Source: Rhodoferax sp.
GTDB taxonomy: Bacteria > Pseudomonadota > Gammaproteobacteria > Burkholderiales > Burkholderiaceae_C
Assembly: GCA_029865845.1 (NCBI GenBank)
Contig: JARXAM010000014.1
Coordinates: forward strand, 1-36,615
Length of the DNA stretch: 36,615 nt
Direction: 5' to 3'
Shown: piece after piece, positions 24,227 through 34,414 of the stretch
How the letters are laid out: each line of letters starts with the position of its first letter
Position numbering within the stretch: position 1 is the stretch's first letter
The notes under the pieces: model-generated
The model's input: only the letters and a program-made list of their open reading frames with translations
What the model was told of the DNA's origin: nothing
The model's database searches: none
Made by a program: the position numbers and the translations under genes

Positions 24227-25183
24227 ATGCAGATCATTATTACGGATACGCGGATGGCCAAATCCCGGGCCTTTTACCTCAGTGGTACCAAGTTGCTGAT
24301 TACGTTCTTGTTGTTGGCTTGCACGTTGATGATGGTGTCGGTGGGTTTGTACCATTGGGTTTTTTTGACCGGAGCACGTGAAGGGTGGCCCATCATAGGG
24401 TCGTTGGTTCGCCTGGTGGTCAAAGATGAATTTGCTCAACGGGATCGATATGTCAAAGAGAACATAGAGGTACTTGCCCGTCGACTGGGCGAGATGCAAG
24501 CGAAGTTGCTGCAACTTGAGTCACTGGGAGAGCGCGTTTCCGGCCTTGCGGGCATCAACCCGTCCGAGATCAGGCGACCCCCTGGACAGGGCGGCATGCT
24601 CCTTAGTGGCAAGGATTTGGCGGTATCGGACCTGAGCGAGGCGTTGAATGTACTGGATCTCCAAGTCAACCAGGGTGCCGACGTTATGACCCTGATTGAG
24701 TCTCGCCTGTTTGAGCAGAAGATCAAAAAAATGATGGTTCCCACCCAGATGCCTGTGCTGGATGCTAGTTTGGGGTCGACGTTTGGTTGGCGTATTGATC
24801 CCTTTACCGGTAGATCGGCACTTCATACTGGCTTGGATTTTCCAGCCACACCTGGCACACCGATCTATGCAGCTGCGGGGGGCATGGTGGTGACGCAAGA
24901 ATTTCATCCGCAATACGGAAATATGCTGGAAGTCGATCACGGAAACAATCTGATTACCCGCTATGCCCATGCGTCCAAGATCTTGGTGAAGAAGGGTGAT
25001 CTGATTAAGCGGGGACAGAAGATAGCAGAGGTAGGAAACACCGGACGATCCACAGGGCCCCATCTGCACTTCGAGGTTTTGGTCCAGGGTGTCCCGCAGG
25101 ATCCGCAAAAGTTTCTGAACGCCGGGAAAAGTCTCGCGCAAGTGCAAGTGGGAAGGTCAGGGGGCTCTACGGCGCAACGCTAA
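24227..25183 (+). CDS. M23 family metallopeptidase, membrane-anchored
   Basis: 318 residues from the ATG at 24227, which has AAGGA nine bases upstream; an ATG at 24149 would overlap dciA more and is less likely. One membrane anchor at residues 21-42, then a coiled region 68-105 (EFAQRDRYVKENIEVLARRLGEMQAKLLQLESL) and the LytM domain from about 180. Zinc and catalytic residues: His200 and Asp204 in HTGLDF, His248 in RYAHAS, His279/His281 in GPHLHFEV. Likely a cell-wall endopeptidase or an activator. It precedes secA, the customary order in Burkholderiales. Confidence 0.93.
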   Translation: MQIIITDTRMAKSRAFYLSGTKLLITFLLLACTLMMVSVGLYHWVFLTGAREGWPIIGSLVRLVVKDEFAQRDRYVKENIEVLARRLGEMQAKLLQLESLGERVSGLAGINPSEIRRPPGQGGMLLSGKDLAVSDLSEALNVLDLQVNQGADVMTLIESRLFEQKIKKMMVPTQMPVLDASLGSTFGWRIDPFTGRSALHTGLDFPATPGTPIYAAAGGMVVTQEFHPQYGNMLEVDHGNNLITRYAHASKILVKKGDLIKRGQKIAEVGNTGRSTGPHLHFEVLVQGVPQDPQKFLNAGKSLAQVQVGRSGGSTAQR

Positions 25184-25321
25184 AATGGAGAGCTACAGTC
25201 TGACTCGCGGTGTCTGCGGACGCCTCATAGAGAACAGGTTGAGCGATAACTTTCACTCGTACACAAAAGGACTGCTCTGACTTACAGGCCCATGGTGGGC
25301 TGGTAAGTCAGGCTTGTATCG
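25184..25321 (+). other. secA leader region with possible 31-codon reading frame
   Basis: Between the M23 stop and secA. TAAAAT at 25181-25186 could be a -10 box, but no matching -35 is seen. An ATG at 25185 opens a 31-codon frame (MESYSLTRGVCGRLIENRLS, then DNFHSYTKGLL) that stops at 25278-25280, in the base of a hairpin. It has no Shine-Dalgarno sequence and no SecM-like arrest motif. If the TAAAAT is the promoter, this frame would not be in the transcript. Confidence 0.3.
25277..25311 (+). promoter_or_regulatory. Hairpin just before the secA start codon
   Basis: CTGACTTAC pairs with GTAAGTCAG, then after one A-G mismatch and a G-U pair GCCCA pairs with TGGGC around a three-base loop. The structure ends 10 bases before the secA ATG and includes most of the only AGG-like ribosome binding element (25310-25312). 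No T run follows, so it is not a usual terminator. Folding could limit ribosome access to secA; this is inference. Confidence 0.55.
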
Positions 25322-28075
25322 ATGGCCATTAACATCCTCACCAAAATTTTTGGCAGTCGCAATGACCGCTTGCTCAAGCAATACCGTGCCGTGGTAGGGC
25401 GCATCAATGCGCTGGAGCCGCACTTGGAATCGTTATCCGATGATGGTCTGCGCGCCAAGACGCAGGAGTTCAAGGAACGTATTGCAAATGGTGAGAGCCT
25501 GGATGCGATCCTTCCGGATGCATTTGCTGTCGTGCGTGAGGGTTCGAAACGGGTCATGAAAATGCGCCATTTCGATGTTCAGTTATTGGGGGGGATGGCG
25601 CTACATTACGGAAAAATTTCCGAGATGCGTACGGGTGAAGGAAAAACGTTGACCGCCACCTTGCCTGTCTATTTGAACGCATTAAGTGGCAAGGGCGTTC
25701 ACGTCGTTACGGTGAATGATTACTTGGCCAACCGTGATGCCCACTGGATGGGGCGCCTCTATAACTTTTTGGGACTGAGTGTAGGTATCAACTCTCCTCA
25801 GGCCCCACGGGATGAAAAGCAGAAGGCGTATGCATCCGATATCACATACGGCACGAACAACGAATATGGTTTCGATTACCTTCGCGACAATATGGTGTAC
25901 GAGGCTGCCGACCGCGTTCAACGCGGACTGAACTTTGCCATCGTGGACGAAGTGGACTCGATATTGATTGATGAAGCACGCACGCCACTCATCATCAGTG
26001 GGCAAGCGGAAGACCATACGGACTTGTACATTGCCATCAACAAGGCCATTCCTCGCTTGGTTAAGCAAGAAGGGGAAGCCCATCCGATCACCGGCGAAGG
26101 AATAATCAAAGCAGGCGACTTCACCTTGGACGAAAAAGGCCATCAGGTGTTTTTGACGGAGCGGGGTCATGAGGTGGCGGAGGTGATTTTTGCCGAGCTG
26201 GGTCTGATCCCGGCGGGATCGTCGCTGTACGACCCGGCCAACATCACGCTCATGCATCATTTGAATGCCGCGCTACGAGCTAATCACCTGTATCACCGTG
26301 ATCAGCACTACGTGGTGCAGAACGGCGAAATTGTGATCGTGGATGAGTTCACCGGGCGTTTGATGACTGGTCGCCGCTGGAGCGATGGTCTTCATCAGGC
26401 CGTGGAGGCCAAAGAAGGCGTCCAAATCCAGGCTGAGAATCAGACGTTGGCGTCCATCACGTTTCAGAACTACTTCCGCCTCTACAACAAGCTCGCGGGG
26501 ATGACCGGCACAGCCGATACCGAAGCCTACGAATTCCAGGAAATTTATGGTCTGGAAACGGTAGTCATTCCGCCGAACCGCGTTAGTCGCCGCGAAGACC
26601 AGCTCGATCGCGTCTACAAAACCACCCGCGAGAAGTACGAAGCAGCAATCAAAGATATTCGGGAGTGCTATGGGCGCGGGCAGCCTGTGCTAGTCGGCAC
26701 GACTTCTATTGAGAACTCAGAAATCATTGCAGCTTTGCTTGAGAAAGAACAGTTGCCGCATCAGGTTTTGAATGCCAAGCAACATGCCCGAGAGGCAGAC
26801 ATCGTGGCCCAGGCAGGCCGCGCAAAGATGATTACGATCGCGACCAATATGGCGGGGCGCGGGACCGACATCGTATTGGGTGGCAACATAGATAAAGCCT
26901 TGGACGCCGTCGAAGCGGACGATACCTTGGACCACGATGCCAAACTTGCCAAAACGAACGCCTTGCGGGTGCAGTGGCAAAAAGATCACGACGCCATCAA
27001 GGCCTTGGGGGGACTGCGCATCATCGCGACAGAGCGGCATGAGTCTCGCCGCATTGACAACCAATTGCGCGGGCGCTCTGGTAGGCAGGGCGATCCCGGC
27101 TCGTCTCGTTTTTACCTCAGTCTCGATGATTCCTTGATGCGAATCTTTGCAGGCGACCGCGTCAAGTCCATCATGGACCGCCTGAAGATGCCTGAGGGCG
27201 AAGCTATTGAAGCGGGCATCGTTACCCGAAGCATTGAGAGCGCGCAACGGAAGGTGGAGGCTCGCAACTTCGATATGCGCAAGCAACTGCTCGAGTACGA
27301 CGATGTGTCAAACGATCAACGTAAAGTCATCTATCAACAGCGCAATGCCATCCTTGACGCCCAAGATCTGACTGCGCAAATCGCCGGATTGCGGGAGGGG
27401 GCTTTTGACGACTTGGTACGCCAATACGTCCCGGTTGATTCGGTAGAGGAGCAATGGGACATAGGTGCATTGCAAACAGCATTGGCGGAAGAATGGCAAT
27501 TGGAACTCAATTTGCAAAAGCAAATTGAAGAATCCAGTTCCATCACAGATGAAGAAATTGTGGCATCCGTCACCTCGGTGGCAAACGCATTCTTTGATGC
27601 CAAGGTCGACCTGGTTGGCAAAGACAACTTCACTCAGTTTGAGCGTATGGTGCTGCTCCAGAGTATTGATACACACTGGCGCGATCACTTGAGTGCGTTG
27701 GACTATTTGCGACAGGGCATTCATTTGCGTGGATATGCCCAAAAGCAGCCCAAGCAAGAATACAAGCGCGAAGCGTTTGAGCTGTTTGGGCAGTTGCTGG
27801 ATTCGGTGAAGAACGAAGTCACCAAAACGTTGATGACTGTCAAGATCCAGTCCAGCGAGCAACTTGAGCAGGCCGCCGAAGCCATTGAGACCCGTGGCGA
27901 AAGCATTTCCAACGTGACTTACACCGCGCCTACAGAAAGCGGCGAAGCCCAGACCACCGTGGATGGCCGAACCGTTCAGGCCTCGGCAGCAGACGTTCCG
28001 CGTGTGGGGCGCAACGATCCATGCCCCTGTGGAAGCGGCAAAAAATACAAACACTGCCACGGCAAGCTATCCTGA
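25322..28075 (+). CDS. secA: Preprotein translocase ATPase SecA
   Basis: 917 residues, standard length. Motor that drives unfolded proteins through SecYEG. Walker A MRTGEGKT at 102-109; DEAD-like motif [20 protein letters not shown] near 209-228; NBD2 motif [16 protein letters not shown] near 504-519; helix-rich scaffold; and the C-terminal zinc-binding, SecB-binding tail [15 protein letters not shown]. No damage seen. A hairpin and a possible leader frame lie upstream. argJ starts ten bases after the stop. Confidence 0.98.
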   Translation: MAINILTKIFGSRNDRLLKQYRAVVGRINALEPHLESLSDDGLRAKTQEFKERIANGESLDAILPDAFAVVREGSKRVMKMRHFDVQLLGGMALHYGKISEMRTGEGKTLTATLPVYLNALSGKGVHVVTVNDYLANRDAHWMGRLYNFLGLSVGINSPQAPRDEKQKAYASDITYGTNNEYGFDYLRDNMVYEAADRVQRGLNFAIVDEVDSILIDEARTPLIISGQAEDHTDLYIAINKAIPRLVKQEGEAHPITGEGIIKAGDFTLDEKGHQVFLTERGHEVAEVIFAELGLIPAGSSLYDPANITLMHHLNAALRANHLYHRDQHYVVQNGEIVIVDEFTGRLMTGRRWSDGLHQAVEAKEGVQIQAENQTLASITFQNYFRLYNKLAGMTGTADTEAYEFQEIYGLETVVIPPNRVSRREDQLDRVYKTTREKYEAAIKDIRECYGRGQPVLVGTTSIENSEIIAALLEKEQLPHQVLNAKQHAREADIVAQAGRAKMITIATNMAGRGTDIVLGGNIDKALDAVEADDTLDHDAKLAKTNALRVQWQKDHDAIKALGGLRIIATERHESRRIDNQLRGRSGRQGDPGSSRFYLSLDDSLMRIFAGDRVKSIMDRLKMPEGEAIEAGIVTRSIESAQRKVEARNFDMRKQLLEYDDVSNDQRKVIYQQRNAILDAQDLTAQIAGLREGAFDDLVRQYVPVDSVEEQWDIGALQTALAEEWQLELNLQKQIEESSSITDEEIVASVTSVANAFFDAKVDLVGKDNFTQFERMVLLQSIDTHWRDHLSALDYLRQGIHLRGYAQKQPKQEYKREAFELFGQLLDSVKNEVTKTLMTVKIQSSEQLEQAAEAIETRGESISNVTYTAPTESGEAQTTVDGRTVQASAADVPRVGRNDPCPCGSGKKYKHCHGKLS

Positions 28076-28085
28076 AAGTCGACCC

Positions 28086-29312
28086 ATGCCAGTTAACCTT
28101 CCATTGCCCGTCGCCACGGAACTGTTACGTGTCCCTGGCGTATCCATTGGTGTCACCGAGGCAGGTGTTCGCAAGGCAGGCCGCAAAGATTTGACGGTGA
28201 TGTTGTTGGACGAGGGGTGCAGTGTCGGCGGTGTGTTTACGTCCAATCGTTTTTGTGCAGCTCCCGTGCAGGTATGTCGCGAACACTTGGCGGTATCTGT
28301 GCCCCGCGCGGTGTTGATCAACACCGGGAATGCCAATGCGGGTACCGGTGCGGATGGTCTTGAGCGTGCCAAGCAGAGCTGCGTGGCGCTTGCTTCCCGG
28401 CTTGGGATACAAGCTGAACAGGTCTTGCCCTTTTCGACCGGTGTCATCATGGAGCCGCTGCCTGTAGAGCGCGTTGTGGCTGGTTTGGATGCCGCGATTT
28501 CGGATGCACGGCCAGATCACTGGTTCAAGGCGGCACAGGGCATCATGACGACGGATACCCAGCCCAAAGCCTTCAGCGCTACTGCGATGGTGGATGGGCA
28601 TCGCGTCACCGTGACAGGGATCAGCAAGGGCGCGGGCATGATCCGGCCCAATATGGCGACCATGCTAGGTTTCATCGCTACCGACGCTTGTATTGATCAG
28701 AGCGCCATGGCGGCGCTGGCACGCGAGATCGCCGAAGCATCTTTCAACCGTGTGACGGTAGATGGCGATACGTCGACCAACGATTCCCTGTTGGTGATAG
28801 CGACCAACAAGGCAGGGCATTCACCCATAAGCCACTGGAACACCCCTTCTGCTGGCGCATTGAAGGCGGCGCTTTTTGAAGTTGCCCGAAAGCTTGCCCA
28901 AGCGATTGTGCGGGACGGTGAGGGGGCCACCAAGTTCATTACGGTGCAAGTCGAAGGGGGACGAACGGAGCATGAATGCCGGCTTGTGGCGTACGCTATC
29001 GCGCACTCGCCCTTGGTAAAAACAGCATTTTTTGCCAGCGACCCCAACTTGGGCCGCATACTTGCCGCCGTAGGCTATGCGGGCATTGACGATCTTGACC
29101 AAGGGCTGATTGAGCTATACCTCGACGACGTACATGTTGCCACCCGCGGCGGGCGCCATCTTTCGTACCTTGAGGAAGATGGGCAGCGTGTCATGCGACA
29201 AAGCGAGATCACGGTGCGGGTTGGGCTAGGCCGTGGGGATGCCGTCCAGACGGTATGGACTTGCGATCTCAGCCACGAGTACGTCACCATTAACGCGGAT
29301 TACAGGTCGTGA
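28086..29312 (+). CDS. argJ: Bifunctional ornithine acetyltransferase / N-acetylglutamate synthase
   Basis: 408 residues from the ATG at 28086; a frame running back into secA is not used. Transfers the acetyl group from N-acetylornithine to glutamate in cyclic arginine synthesis. Self-cleavage site: Thr192 in [20 protein letters not shown] becomes the N-terminal nucleophile of the beta chain. Oxyanion residues lie in the [10 protein letters not shown] block (117-126). The C-terminal VTINADYRS is typical. Whether it is mono- or bifunctional cannot be read by eye. The stop overlaps the GTG start of the next gene. Confidence 0.96.
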   Translation: MPVNLPLPVATELLRVPGVSIGVTEAGVRKAGRKDLTVMLLDEGCSVGGVFTSNRFCAAPVQVCREHLAVSVPRAVLINTGNANAGTGADGLERAKQSCVALASRLGIQAEQVLPFSTGVIMEPLPVERVVAGLDAAISDARPDHWFKAAQGIMTTDTQPKAFSATAMVDGHRVTVTGISKGAGMIRPNMATMLGFIATDACIDQSAMAALAREIAEASFNRVTVDGDTSTNDSLLVIATNKAGHSPISHWNTPSAGALKAALFEVARKLAQAIVRDGEGATKFITVQVEGGRTEHECRLVAYAIAHSPLVKTAFFASDPNLGRILAAVGYAGIDDLDQGLIELYLDDVHVATRGGRHLSYLEEDGQRVMRQSEITVRVGLGRGDAVQTVWTCDLSHEYVTINADYRS

Positions 29313-30199
29313 CTGAAAAATTGACGGCGCACGCCTTGGAGCGCTTGATCGCGCGCGCAGAGAAGTTTATGGAGCGCGTAGAGGCATCACTGCCGCACGC
29401 GTTGACGGCACCTGACTGGAGTGCGTCTGTGGCGTTCAGATACCGTCGCCGCGCGTCGGGACATGCAGTCATCACCCCCGTTTCCCACGTGGGAGCCATG
29501 TCCTTCGAATCTCTGCTTCAAATCGACGATCAGAAGGAAAAGATTCGGCGTAACACCGAGCAGTTCGTCAGGGGGGCGTCTGCCAACAACGTACTGCTTA
29601 CCGGTGCGCGGGGCACAGGAAAGTCCTCGCTGGTGCGGGCGTGCTTGCATACCTTTGCGTCGCAGGGCCTGCGCTTGATCGAGGTGGATAAGGCCGATAT
29701 GGTTGATCTGCACGACATCATCGAGCTCATTGCCACGCGGGATGAAAAGTTCATTATCTTTTGCGATGACCTGAGTTTTGATGACGGCGAGCCAGGGTAC
29801 AAGGCGTTGAAATCGGTATTGGATGGTTCGGTAGCGGCGGCGTCGCCCAACGTATTGATCTACGCAACCAGTAATCGTCGCCACTTGTTGCCCGAGTATG
29901 TATCTGAAAACCTGAGCTACCAACATACGGAAGATGGCGAAGTACACCCGGGCGAGGGTATTGAAGAAAAAATTTCTCTTTCCGAACGTTTTGGCTTGTG
30001 GGTGAGTTTCTATCCGTTTAGCCAAGATGAGTATTTGGCTATCGTTGGGCAGTGGTTGGGCAGCATGGGTTTCTCCATCCAACAAATTGCGAGTGCGCGT
30101 GCGGAAGCTTTGTTGTGGGCGCTTGAGCGCGGTGCGCGCAGCGGCCGCATTGCCTATCAGTTTGCGCGTGACTACGCAGGTCGGGTTGCGCTGACGTGA
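29309..30199 (+). CDS. AAA-type ATP-binding protein, DUF815 family
   Basis: 296 residues from a GTG that overlaps the argJ stop. P-loop ATPase: Walker A GARGTGKS at 99-106, Walker [11 protein letters not shown] near 148-157, and sensor-like [17 protein letters not shown] near 180-196. These and the [20 protein letters not shown] segment mark the DUF815 group of predicted ATPases, whose cellular role is unknown. The order argJ - DUF815 - Nudix is conserved in Burkholderiales. The Nudix gene overlaps its end by four bases. Confidence 0.92.
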   Translation: MTEKLTAHALERLIARAEKFMERVEASLPHALTAPDWSASVAFRYRRRASGHAVITPVSHVGAMSFESLLQIDDQKEKIRRNTEQFVRGASANNVLLTGARGTGKSSLVRACLHTFASQGLRLIEVDKADMVDLHDIIELIATRDEKFIIFCDDLSFDDGEPGYKALKSVLDGSVAAASPNVLIYATSNRRHLLPEYVSENLSYQHTEDGEVHPGEGIEEKISLSERFGLWVSFYPFSQDEYLAIVGQWLGSMGFSIQQIASARAEALLWALERGARSGRIAYQFARDYAGRVALT

Positions 30200-30645
30200 A
30201 CGTTCCATTGGTTGCGGACCCTCAGATTCTGCGTCCCCATCATTCCGAGCGCCCCGTGGTGGACGTGGCAGTGGGCATCTTGGTGCGAGATGATGGTTTC
30301 TTTTTGCTTACCTCACGCCCGACAGGCAAAGCCTATGCGGGCTACTGGGAATTCCCGGGCGGGAAAGTAGAGCCCGGAGAATCCGTAGCGACCGCATTGC
30401 GCCGCGAACTGGAGGAAGAGCTTGGCATAACCTTGGTCGACGCGCAACCTTGGCGCCAGACGATGGTGGACTACCCCCATGCGCTGGTGAAGCTGCATTT
30501 TTGCAAGGTATATCGCTGGACAGGCGCTTTGCTTATGCGAGAGTCTCAATCATTTGCTTGGCAAACTCTGCCGGTCAGCGTAACACCCATATTGCCTGGT
30601 ACGGTTCCGGTATTGGAATGGCTAGCGCAGGAAGCTGGTCCATAG
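30196..30645 (+). CDS. Nudix hydrolase, MutT-like
   Basis: 149 residues from a GTG start overlapping the preceding stop. Nudix box GGKVEPGESVATALRRELEEELGI at about 55-78 fits GX5EX7REUXEEXGU. The N-terminal VDVAVGILVRDDGFFLLTSRP strand resembles MutT, which hydrolyses 8-oxo-dGTP and so prevents transversions; the exact substrate is not certain. The C-terminal PVLEWLAQE resembles MutT. It is the last plus-strand gene of the secA cluster and converges with yacG across a 63-base gap that holds a loose inverted repeat (ACCCTCT/AGAGGGT). Confidence 0.9.
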   Translation: MNVPLVADPQILRPHHSERPVVDVAVGILVRDDGFFLLTSRPTGKAYAGYWEFPGGKVEPGESVATALRRELEEELGITLVDAQPWRQTMVDYPHALVKLHFCKVYRWTGALLMRESQSFAWQTLPVSVTPILPGTVPVLEWLAQEAGP

Positions 30646-30708
30646 AACCCTCTGCACATACCTTGCATGGCCCCTGTGCGTGGGATGCGTAAGAGGGTAG
30701 AGGACGGG

Positions 30709-30915
30709 TCAGTTGGCGGCTTTGGGATCACCAAACGGCATGTCATCTGGTGGCGCATCGGCCCCTAAGCGAAACGCTTCATCGGCCCACGCACCCAAAT
30801 CTAAGTTTTTGCAGTGCGCGCTACAAAAAGGCCGGTAAATATTCTGTGCAGAAAACACACTGCGCCCATTGCACGAAGGGCATGCAACCACACGTTCCTG
30901 GGTGCTGGTATCCAT
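30709..30915 (-). CDS. yacG: DNA gyrase inhibitor / zinc-binding protein YacG
   Basis: 68 residues. Four zinc cysteines: Cys12 and Cys15 in ACPSCNG, Cys31 and Cys35 in PFCSAHCK. The linking LDLGAWADEAFRLG is the family's second signature. E. coli YacG binds GyrB and inhibits gyrase. It follows zapD by 12 bases, the same set (pilD, coaE, zapD, yacG) seen in E. coli and most proteobacteria. Confidence 0.95.
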   Translation of the reverse strand: MDTSTQERVVACPSCNGRSVFSAQNIYRPFCSAHCKNLDLGAWADEAFRLGADAPPDDMPFGDPKAAN

Positions 30916-30927
30916 CGCAAGACGTTC

Positions 30928-31683
30928 CTATGAACAAAGCGTCATTTCAAACGCGGCGTCTTGGGCGGAGCTGTGCAAGCGGTCGTCAGTCTGTTGTTGC
31001 ATAAAGCGGATGGAGACCATCAAGCGGTTTCCGCTAATTTCCGGAATGACTTCCAGTGCAGGGTCCAAGGCAAGTCGCAACAGGTGGAAGGTACGCCCTT
31101 GCGGCAAATTTTGTTGAAATGTGCCCGATACCGCCACCACTTTTTGCGGCGCACCCGAGTCGCGCAACATTTTGAGTAAAAGATGAATGGAGTCAGCCAG
31201 TGGCACAAGGCTGCTGACCCACCGCTGCAAATCTTGTTGCCGCGATTCGACACTGCGGTGTTGCCACGCAAAATAGGCTGGAAGATCAAACTCACAGGTG
31301 CCGCCCGGAATACTGACACGACTCCTGATACTCATGAGCCAGTCATTTTCCGTGAGTACCTGTCCGGCTTTTCCGCTGATTGCATTCACCCGCACAAAAC
31401 AGTGGTCGAGTTGCGCAATGATCTGGTCGAGTGCGGCCACGGAGATGGCAGGGTTACCCCGATAGCCATTGAGTGTTTGCTTTTGTTTCTCCAAGTCTCT
31501 GAGAATATCTGACTTCAGGTCCGCACGGGCTCCAACGTCCATCACTTCAAAAATCGTGGTGAGCGCATAGTGGTGGTCCACCGGTGCAGCGCGCGCCATT
31601 AATTCCGCAAGACGCAGGAACAGGTGTTCCAACCGCAGATAGGTGCGAATGCGTTCATTGAAGGGGTATTCGTAGAGGATCAC
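30928..31683 (-). CDS. zapD: Cell division protein ZapD
   Basis: 251 residues from a GTG at 31683, giving the family's N-terminus MILYEYPFNERIRTYLRLEHLF. An extended frame to 31773 would overlap coaE by 68 bases and is rejected. ZapD crosslinks FtsZ filaments at the division site. Alpha-helical N-terminal half, then a beta-rich domain with LPAYFAWQH and, near the end, EVIPEISGNRLMVSIRFM. It lies 22 bases after coaE and 12 before yacG, so transcription is probably shared. Confidence 0.93.
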   Translation of the reverse strand: MILYEYPFNERIRTYLRLEHLFLRLAELMARAAPVDHHYALTTIFEVMDVGARADLKSDILRDLEKQKQTLNGYRGNPAISVAALDQIIAQLDHCFVRVNAISGKAGQVLTENDWLMSIRSRVSIPGGTCEFDLPAYFAWQHRSVESRQQDLQRWVSSLVPLADSIHLLLKMLRDSGAPQKVVAVSGTFQQNLPQGRTFHLLRLALDPALEVIPEISGNRLMVSIRFMQQQTDDRLHSSAQDAAFEMTLCS

Positions 31684-31705
31684 GCTAATCTTTCCAGACG
31701 TCGCA

Positions 31706-32314
31706 TCATAGCCCCAACTGTCGCCCAAATTCTTGCACCAATAACTGAAATTCGTGCAGCGAAATACCGTCATTCAACAGCACGTGGTCTGCTGCCTTGA
31801 GTCGCTCTGGGCGCGTCGCTTGTGCGTTCAGGATATTTCGCACTTGCTCAGGCGTGAGCTGGTTGCGAGCACCCACCCGTTGAATTTGGACGGACTCAGT
31901 GCAGTCCACCACCAACACGGTGTCCAAGCGCTGCCGCCAATACACCGATTCGGCCAATAGGGGTATGTCGTACACGATACACCGTGCGCTTAGTGCGTCT
32001 GGCGCGCCGACAGCCTGTTCAATAGCTGCTTGCACCAGCGGATGAATAATCGACTCTAAAGCCGCTCGCGCTTGGCGGTCTGAAAACACCAATTCGCGCA
32101 TACGCACCCGATTTAGCGCCCCGCTGGGCAGCAAAAGTGTGTCGCCAAAGCGGCGCACAATGGAAGGAATGGCCGAACCTCCGATATCAGTGACTTGTCT
32201 CGCACATGCATCTGCATCCACGACAAATGCGCCCATACAGGACAGGGCCGCAGAGGCAGTCGACTTTCCGCTGCCCATGCCGCCGGTAATTCCCAGCCGT
32301 ATCCCTGCTGCCAT
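31706..32314 (-). CDS. coaE: Dephospho-CoA kinase
   Basis: 202 residues. Last step of coenzyme A synthesis: phosphorylates dephospho-CoA. Walker A GGMGSGKST at 11-19, followed by VVDADACARQVT (the DAD motif) near 31-42, HPLVQ near 90, the YDIPLLAES segment near 115-123, and the lid RVGARNQLTPEQVRNILNAQ. Standard length and all conserved blocks present. It lies 18 bases after pilD on the same strand, as in E. coli and relatives. Confidence 0.96.
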   Translation of the reverse strand: MAAGIRLGITGGMGSGKSTASAALSCMGAFVVDADACARQVTDIGGSAIPSIVRRFGDTLLLPSGALNRVRMRELVFSDRQARAALESIIHPLVQAAIEQAVGAPDALSARCIVYDIPLLAESVYWRQRLDTVLVVDCTESVQIQRVGARNQLTPEQVRNILNAQATRPERLKAADHVLLNDGISLHEFQLLVQEFGRQLGL

Positions 32315-32332
32315 GGTTCCTTCGACGTACGC

Positions 32333-33166
32333 TTAAATCAGAACAAAACTACGCAGCCTGTCCGGGCCTAACAAAATTGCCGCAAACCCGGCGCATGCCA
32401 AAAATGGGCCGAATGGGACATATCCTCCCTCGCGCAGGCCGCTGGTAAATTTCATGCCGATTCCCACTACCGCACCACTGACGGACGCAATCAATATCAG
32501 CGGCACCAGCAGCGGCCAGCCAAACCAGGCACCCAATGCCGCGAACAGTTTGAAATCACCGTAGCCCATTCCTTCCTTGCCGGTACTCAGTTTGAAGGCC
32601 CAGTAAATGGTCCATAGTGAGCCATATCCCGCGATACTTCCCCAAAGCGACTCCGGCAGGCCCACCGACGTCCATCGCAGTGATGCCGCAATCAGCCCGA
32701 GCCACAGCAGGGGCAGCGTGATGGAATCAGGCAGCAAGGTGGTATCCCAATCGATCAGCGCCAACACCAGCAGCGCAGCACAAAACACGCACCATGCGAA
32801 CGCCGTGTACGTCAGGCCCCAGTTTCCGATGCAAAAGTAAAACAGCGCAGAGCTCGCGAGTTCCACGACCGGATACCGCACACTGATCGGAGCCTTGCAC
32901 TGCGCGCAACGTCCGCGCAGAAACAAGTAGCTCACGACCGGGACGTTTTCATACCAAACGATTTGATGGCCGCAATGGGGGCAGCGAGATCGCGGGGTCA
33001 TGAGGTTGAGCGGGGGCTCATCGGGCAGGGCAGTGCCACACAGGTCTGCGCATTCCCGCTTCCATTGGCGCTCCATCATGCGCGGAAGTCGATGGACCAC
33101 CACGTTCAGAAAACTACCCACCAAGAGGCCCAAAATCGCCCCAAAAACGGCATAAAGATCTTGCAT
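32333..33166 (-). CDS. pilD: Type IV prepilin peptidase PilD
   Basis: 277 residues from the ATG at 33166; a TTG overlapping the pilC stop at 33181 is the alternative. Cleaves and N-methylates type IV prepilins and pseudopilins. Cytoplasmic zinc-binding cysteines Cys62/Cys65 (RCPHCGH) and Cys87/Cys90 (RCAQCK); catalytic aspartates in LALIDWDTTLLPD (about 139-147) and in the GxGD-like GYGDFKL (Asp204). About eight membrane segments. It lies directly after pilC. Confidence 0.95.
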   Translation of the reverse strand: MQDLYAVFGAILGLLVGSFLNVVVHRLPRMMERQWKRECADLCGTALPDEPPLNLMTPRSRCPHCGHQIVWYENVPVVSYLFLRGRCAQCKAPISVRYPVVELASSALFYFCIGNWGLTYTAFAWCVFCAALLVLALIDWDTTLLPDSITLPLLWLGLIAASLRWTSVGLPESLWGSIAGYGSLWTIYWAFKLSTGKEGMGYGDFKLFAALGAWFGWPLLVPLILIASVSGAVVGIGMKFTSGLREGGYVPFGPFLACAGFAAILLGPDRLRSFVLI

Positions 33167-33177
33167 GTCGGTGCCCG

Positions 33178-34395
33178 TCAAACCACCTGTCCTAGCTTGA
33201 ATATGGGTAGGTACATCGATACAACGATTCCGCCAATCAGTGTGCCCAGCACCACAATGATGATGGGCTCCATCAAACTCGATATACCTGCCACCATGTC
33301 GTCAACCTCGGCTTCAAAGAAGTCAGCTGCTTTGCCCAGCATATGGTCGATGGAGCCTGATTCTTCCCCAATGGCACACATTTGCAGCACCATTGAAGGA
33401 AACAGGTTTGCATTACTCATGGCGGCCGTCAGTGAGGTTCCGGTAGATACTTCTTGCTGAATTTTTTGTGTGGCCTTGAGGTAGACGACATTGCCCGAAG
33501 CGCCACCCACCGAATCCAGGGCCTCCACCAAAGGGACGCCCGCAGCGAACATGGTAGACAGGGTGCGAGTCCAACGCGCAACGCAACTTTTTTCTACCAT
33601 GGCACCGAATATGGGCATGCGCAGCATGACCCGATCCATAAATGCCTGGACCGTCTCGTTGCGGGCCCACGCCTGCATAAAGAAGTAGATGCCGCCGCCT
33701 ATGCCCCCAAATATCAACCACCAATACTGGACAAATACTTCGCTCATGGCGATCACAAACAGGGTGGGCGCCGGTAACTCTCCGCCAAACGACGTGAACA
33801 CCTGTTTGAAAGACGGAATAACAAAAATCATGATGACCGAGACCACCACAAAGGCCACCACCAACACAGCAATCGGATACATCAGTGCCGATTTGATTTT
33901 TGATTTGATGGCTTCCGTTTTCTCCATGTAGACCGCCAAACGGTCGAGCAACTGGTCCAAGATACCGGCGGCCTCACCCGCTTCCACCAAGTTGCAGTAC
34001 AGGTTATCAAAGTAACGCGGGTACTTGCGAAACGCAGAACTCAAGGAGGTGCCGGTTTCCACATCCGAGCGTATGTCGTTGAGCAATTTCGTAACACTGG
34101 GGTTAGGGTTTCCGCGTCCCACAATATCAAAGGCCTGCAACAAGGGCACGCCCGCCTTCATCATGGTTGCCAACTGGCGCGTGAAGATCGCCATGTCTTT
34201 GGGTTTGATGGACTTGCCGCTGCGCAAGCGCCGCTTTTTGATCTTCGTCGGCGTGACGCCCTGGCGCCGCAGCATGGATTTGACCTGGTTTTCACCGGCT
34301 GCACGTGTTTCCCCCCGCACCTGTTTGCCGTTGCGGTCCTTGCCTTCCCACTCGAAGACCGCGTCCTTAGCATCTGTTGGCTTAGCTGTTGCCAT
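33178..34395 (-). CDS. pilC: Type IV pilus inner-membrane platform protein PilC
   Basis: 405 residues. Platform around which PilB drives pilus extension. Two GspF domains: the first around residues 70-195 (MAIFTRQLATMMKAGVPLLQAFDIV) and the second around 270-400 (VARWTRTLSTMFAAGVPLVEALDSVGG). The helix-turn CPIA-like ALMYPIAVLVVAFVVVSVIMIFVIPSFKQVF is the first membrane pair. The C-terminal MVAGISSLMEPIIIVVLGTLIGGIVVSMYLPIF is typical. It is 19 bases after pilB. Confidence 0.96.
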   Translation of the reverse strand: MATAKPTDAKDAVFEWEGKDRNGKQVRGETRAAGENQVKSMLRRQGVTPTKIKKRRLRSGKSIKPKDMAIFTRQLATMMKAGVPLLQAFDIVGRGNPNPSVTKLLNDIRSDVETGTSLSSAFRKYPRYFDNLYCNLVEAGEAAGILDQLLDRLAVYMEKTEAIKSKIKSALMYPIAVLVVAFVVVSVIMIFVIPSFKQVFTSFGGELPAPTLFVIAMSEVFVQYWWLIFGGIGGGIYFFMQAWARNETVQAFMDRVMLRMPIFGAMVEKSCVARWTRTLSTMFAAGVPLVEALDSVGGASGNVVYLKATQKIQQEVSTGTSLTAAMSNANLFPSMVLQMCAIGEESGSIDHMLGKAADFFEAEVDDMVAGISSLMEPIIIVVLGTLIGGIVVSMYLPIFKLGQVV

Positions 34396-34414
34396 AACGT
34401 CCTCGGCGATCTGT

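Noticed and set aside
25185-25280. The 31-codon frame before secA as a SecM homologue
   Set aside because: It has no signal sequence and no FXXXXWIXXXXGIRAGP-type arrest sequence, so it is kept only as an open question, not as a gene.
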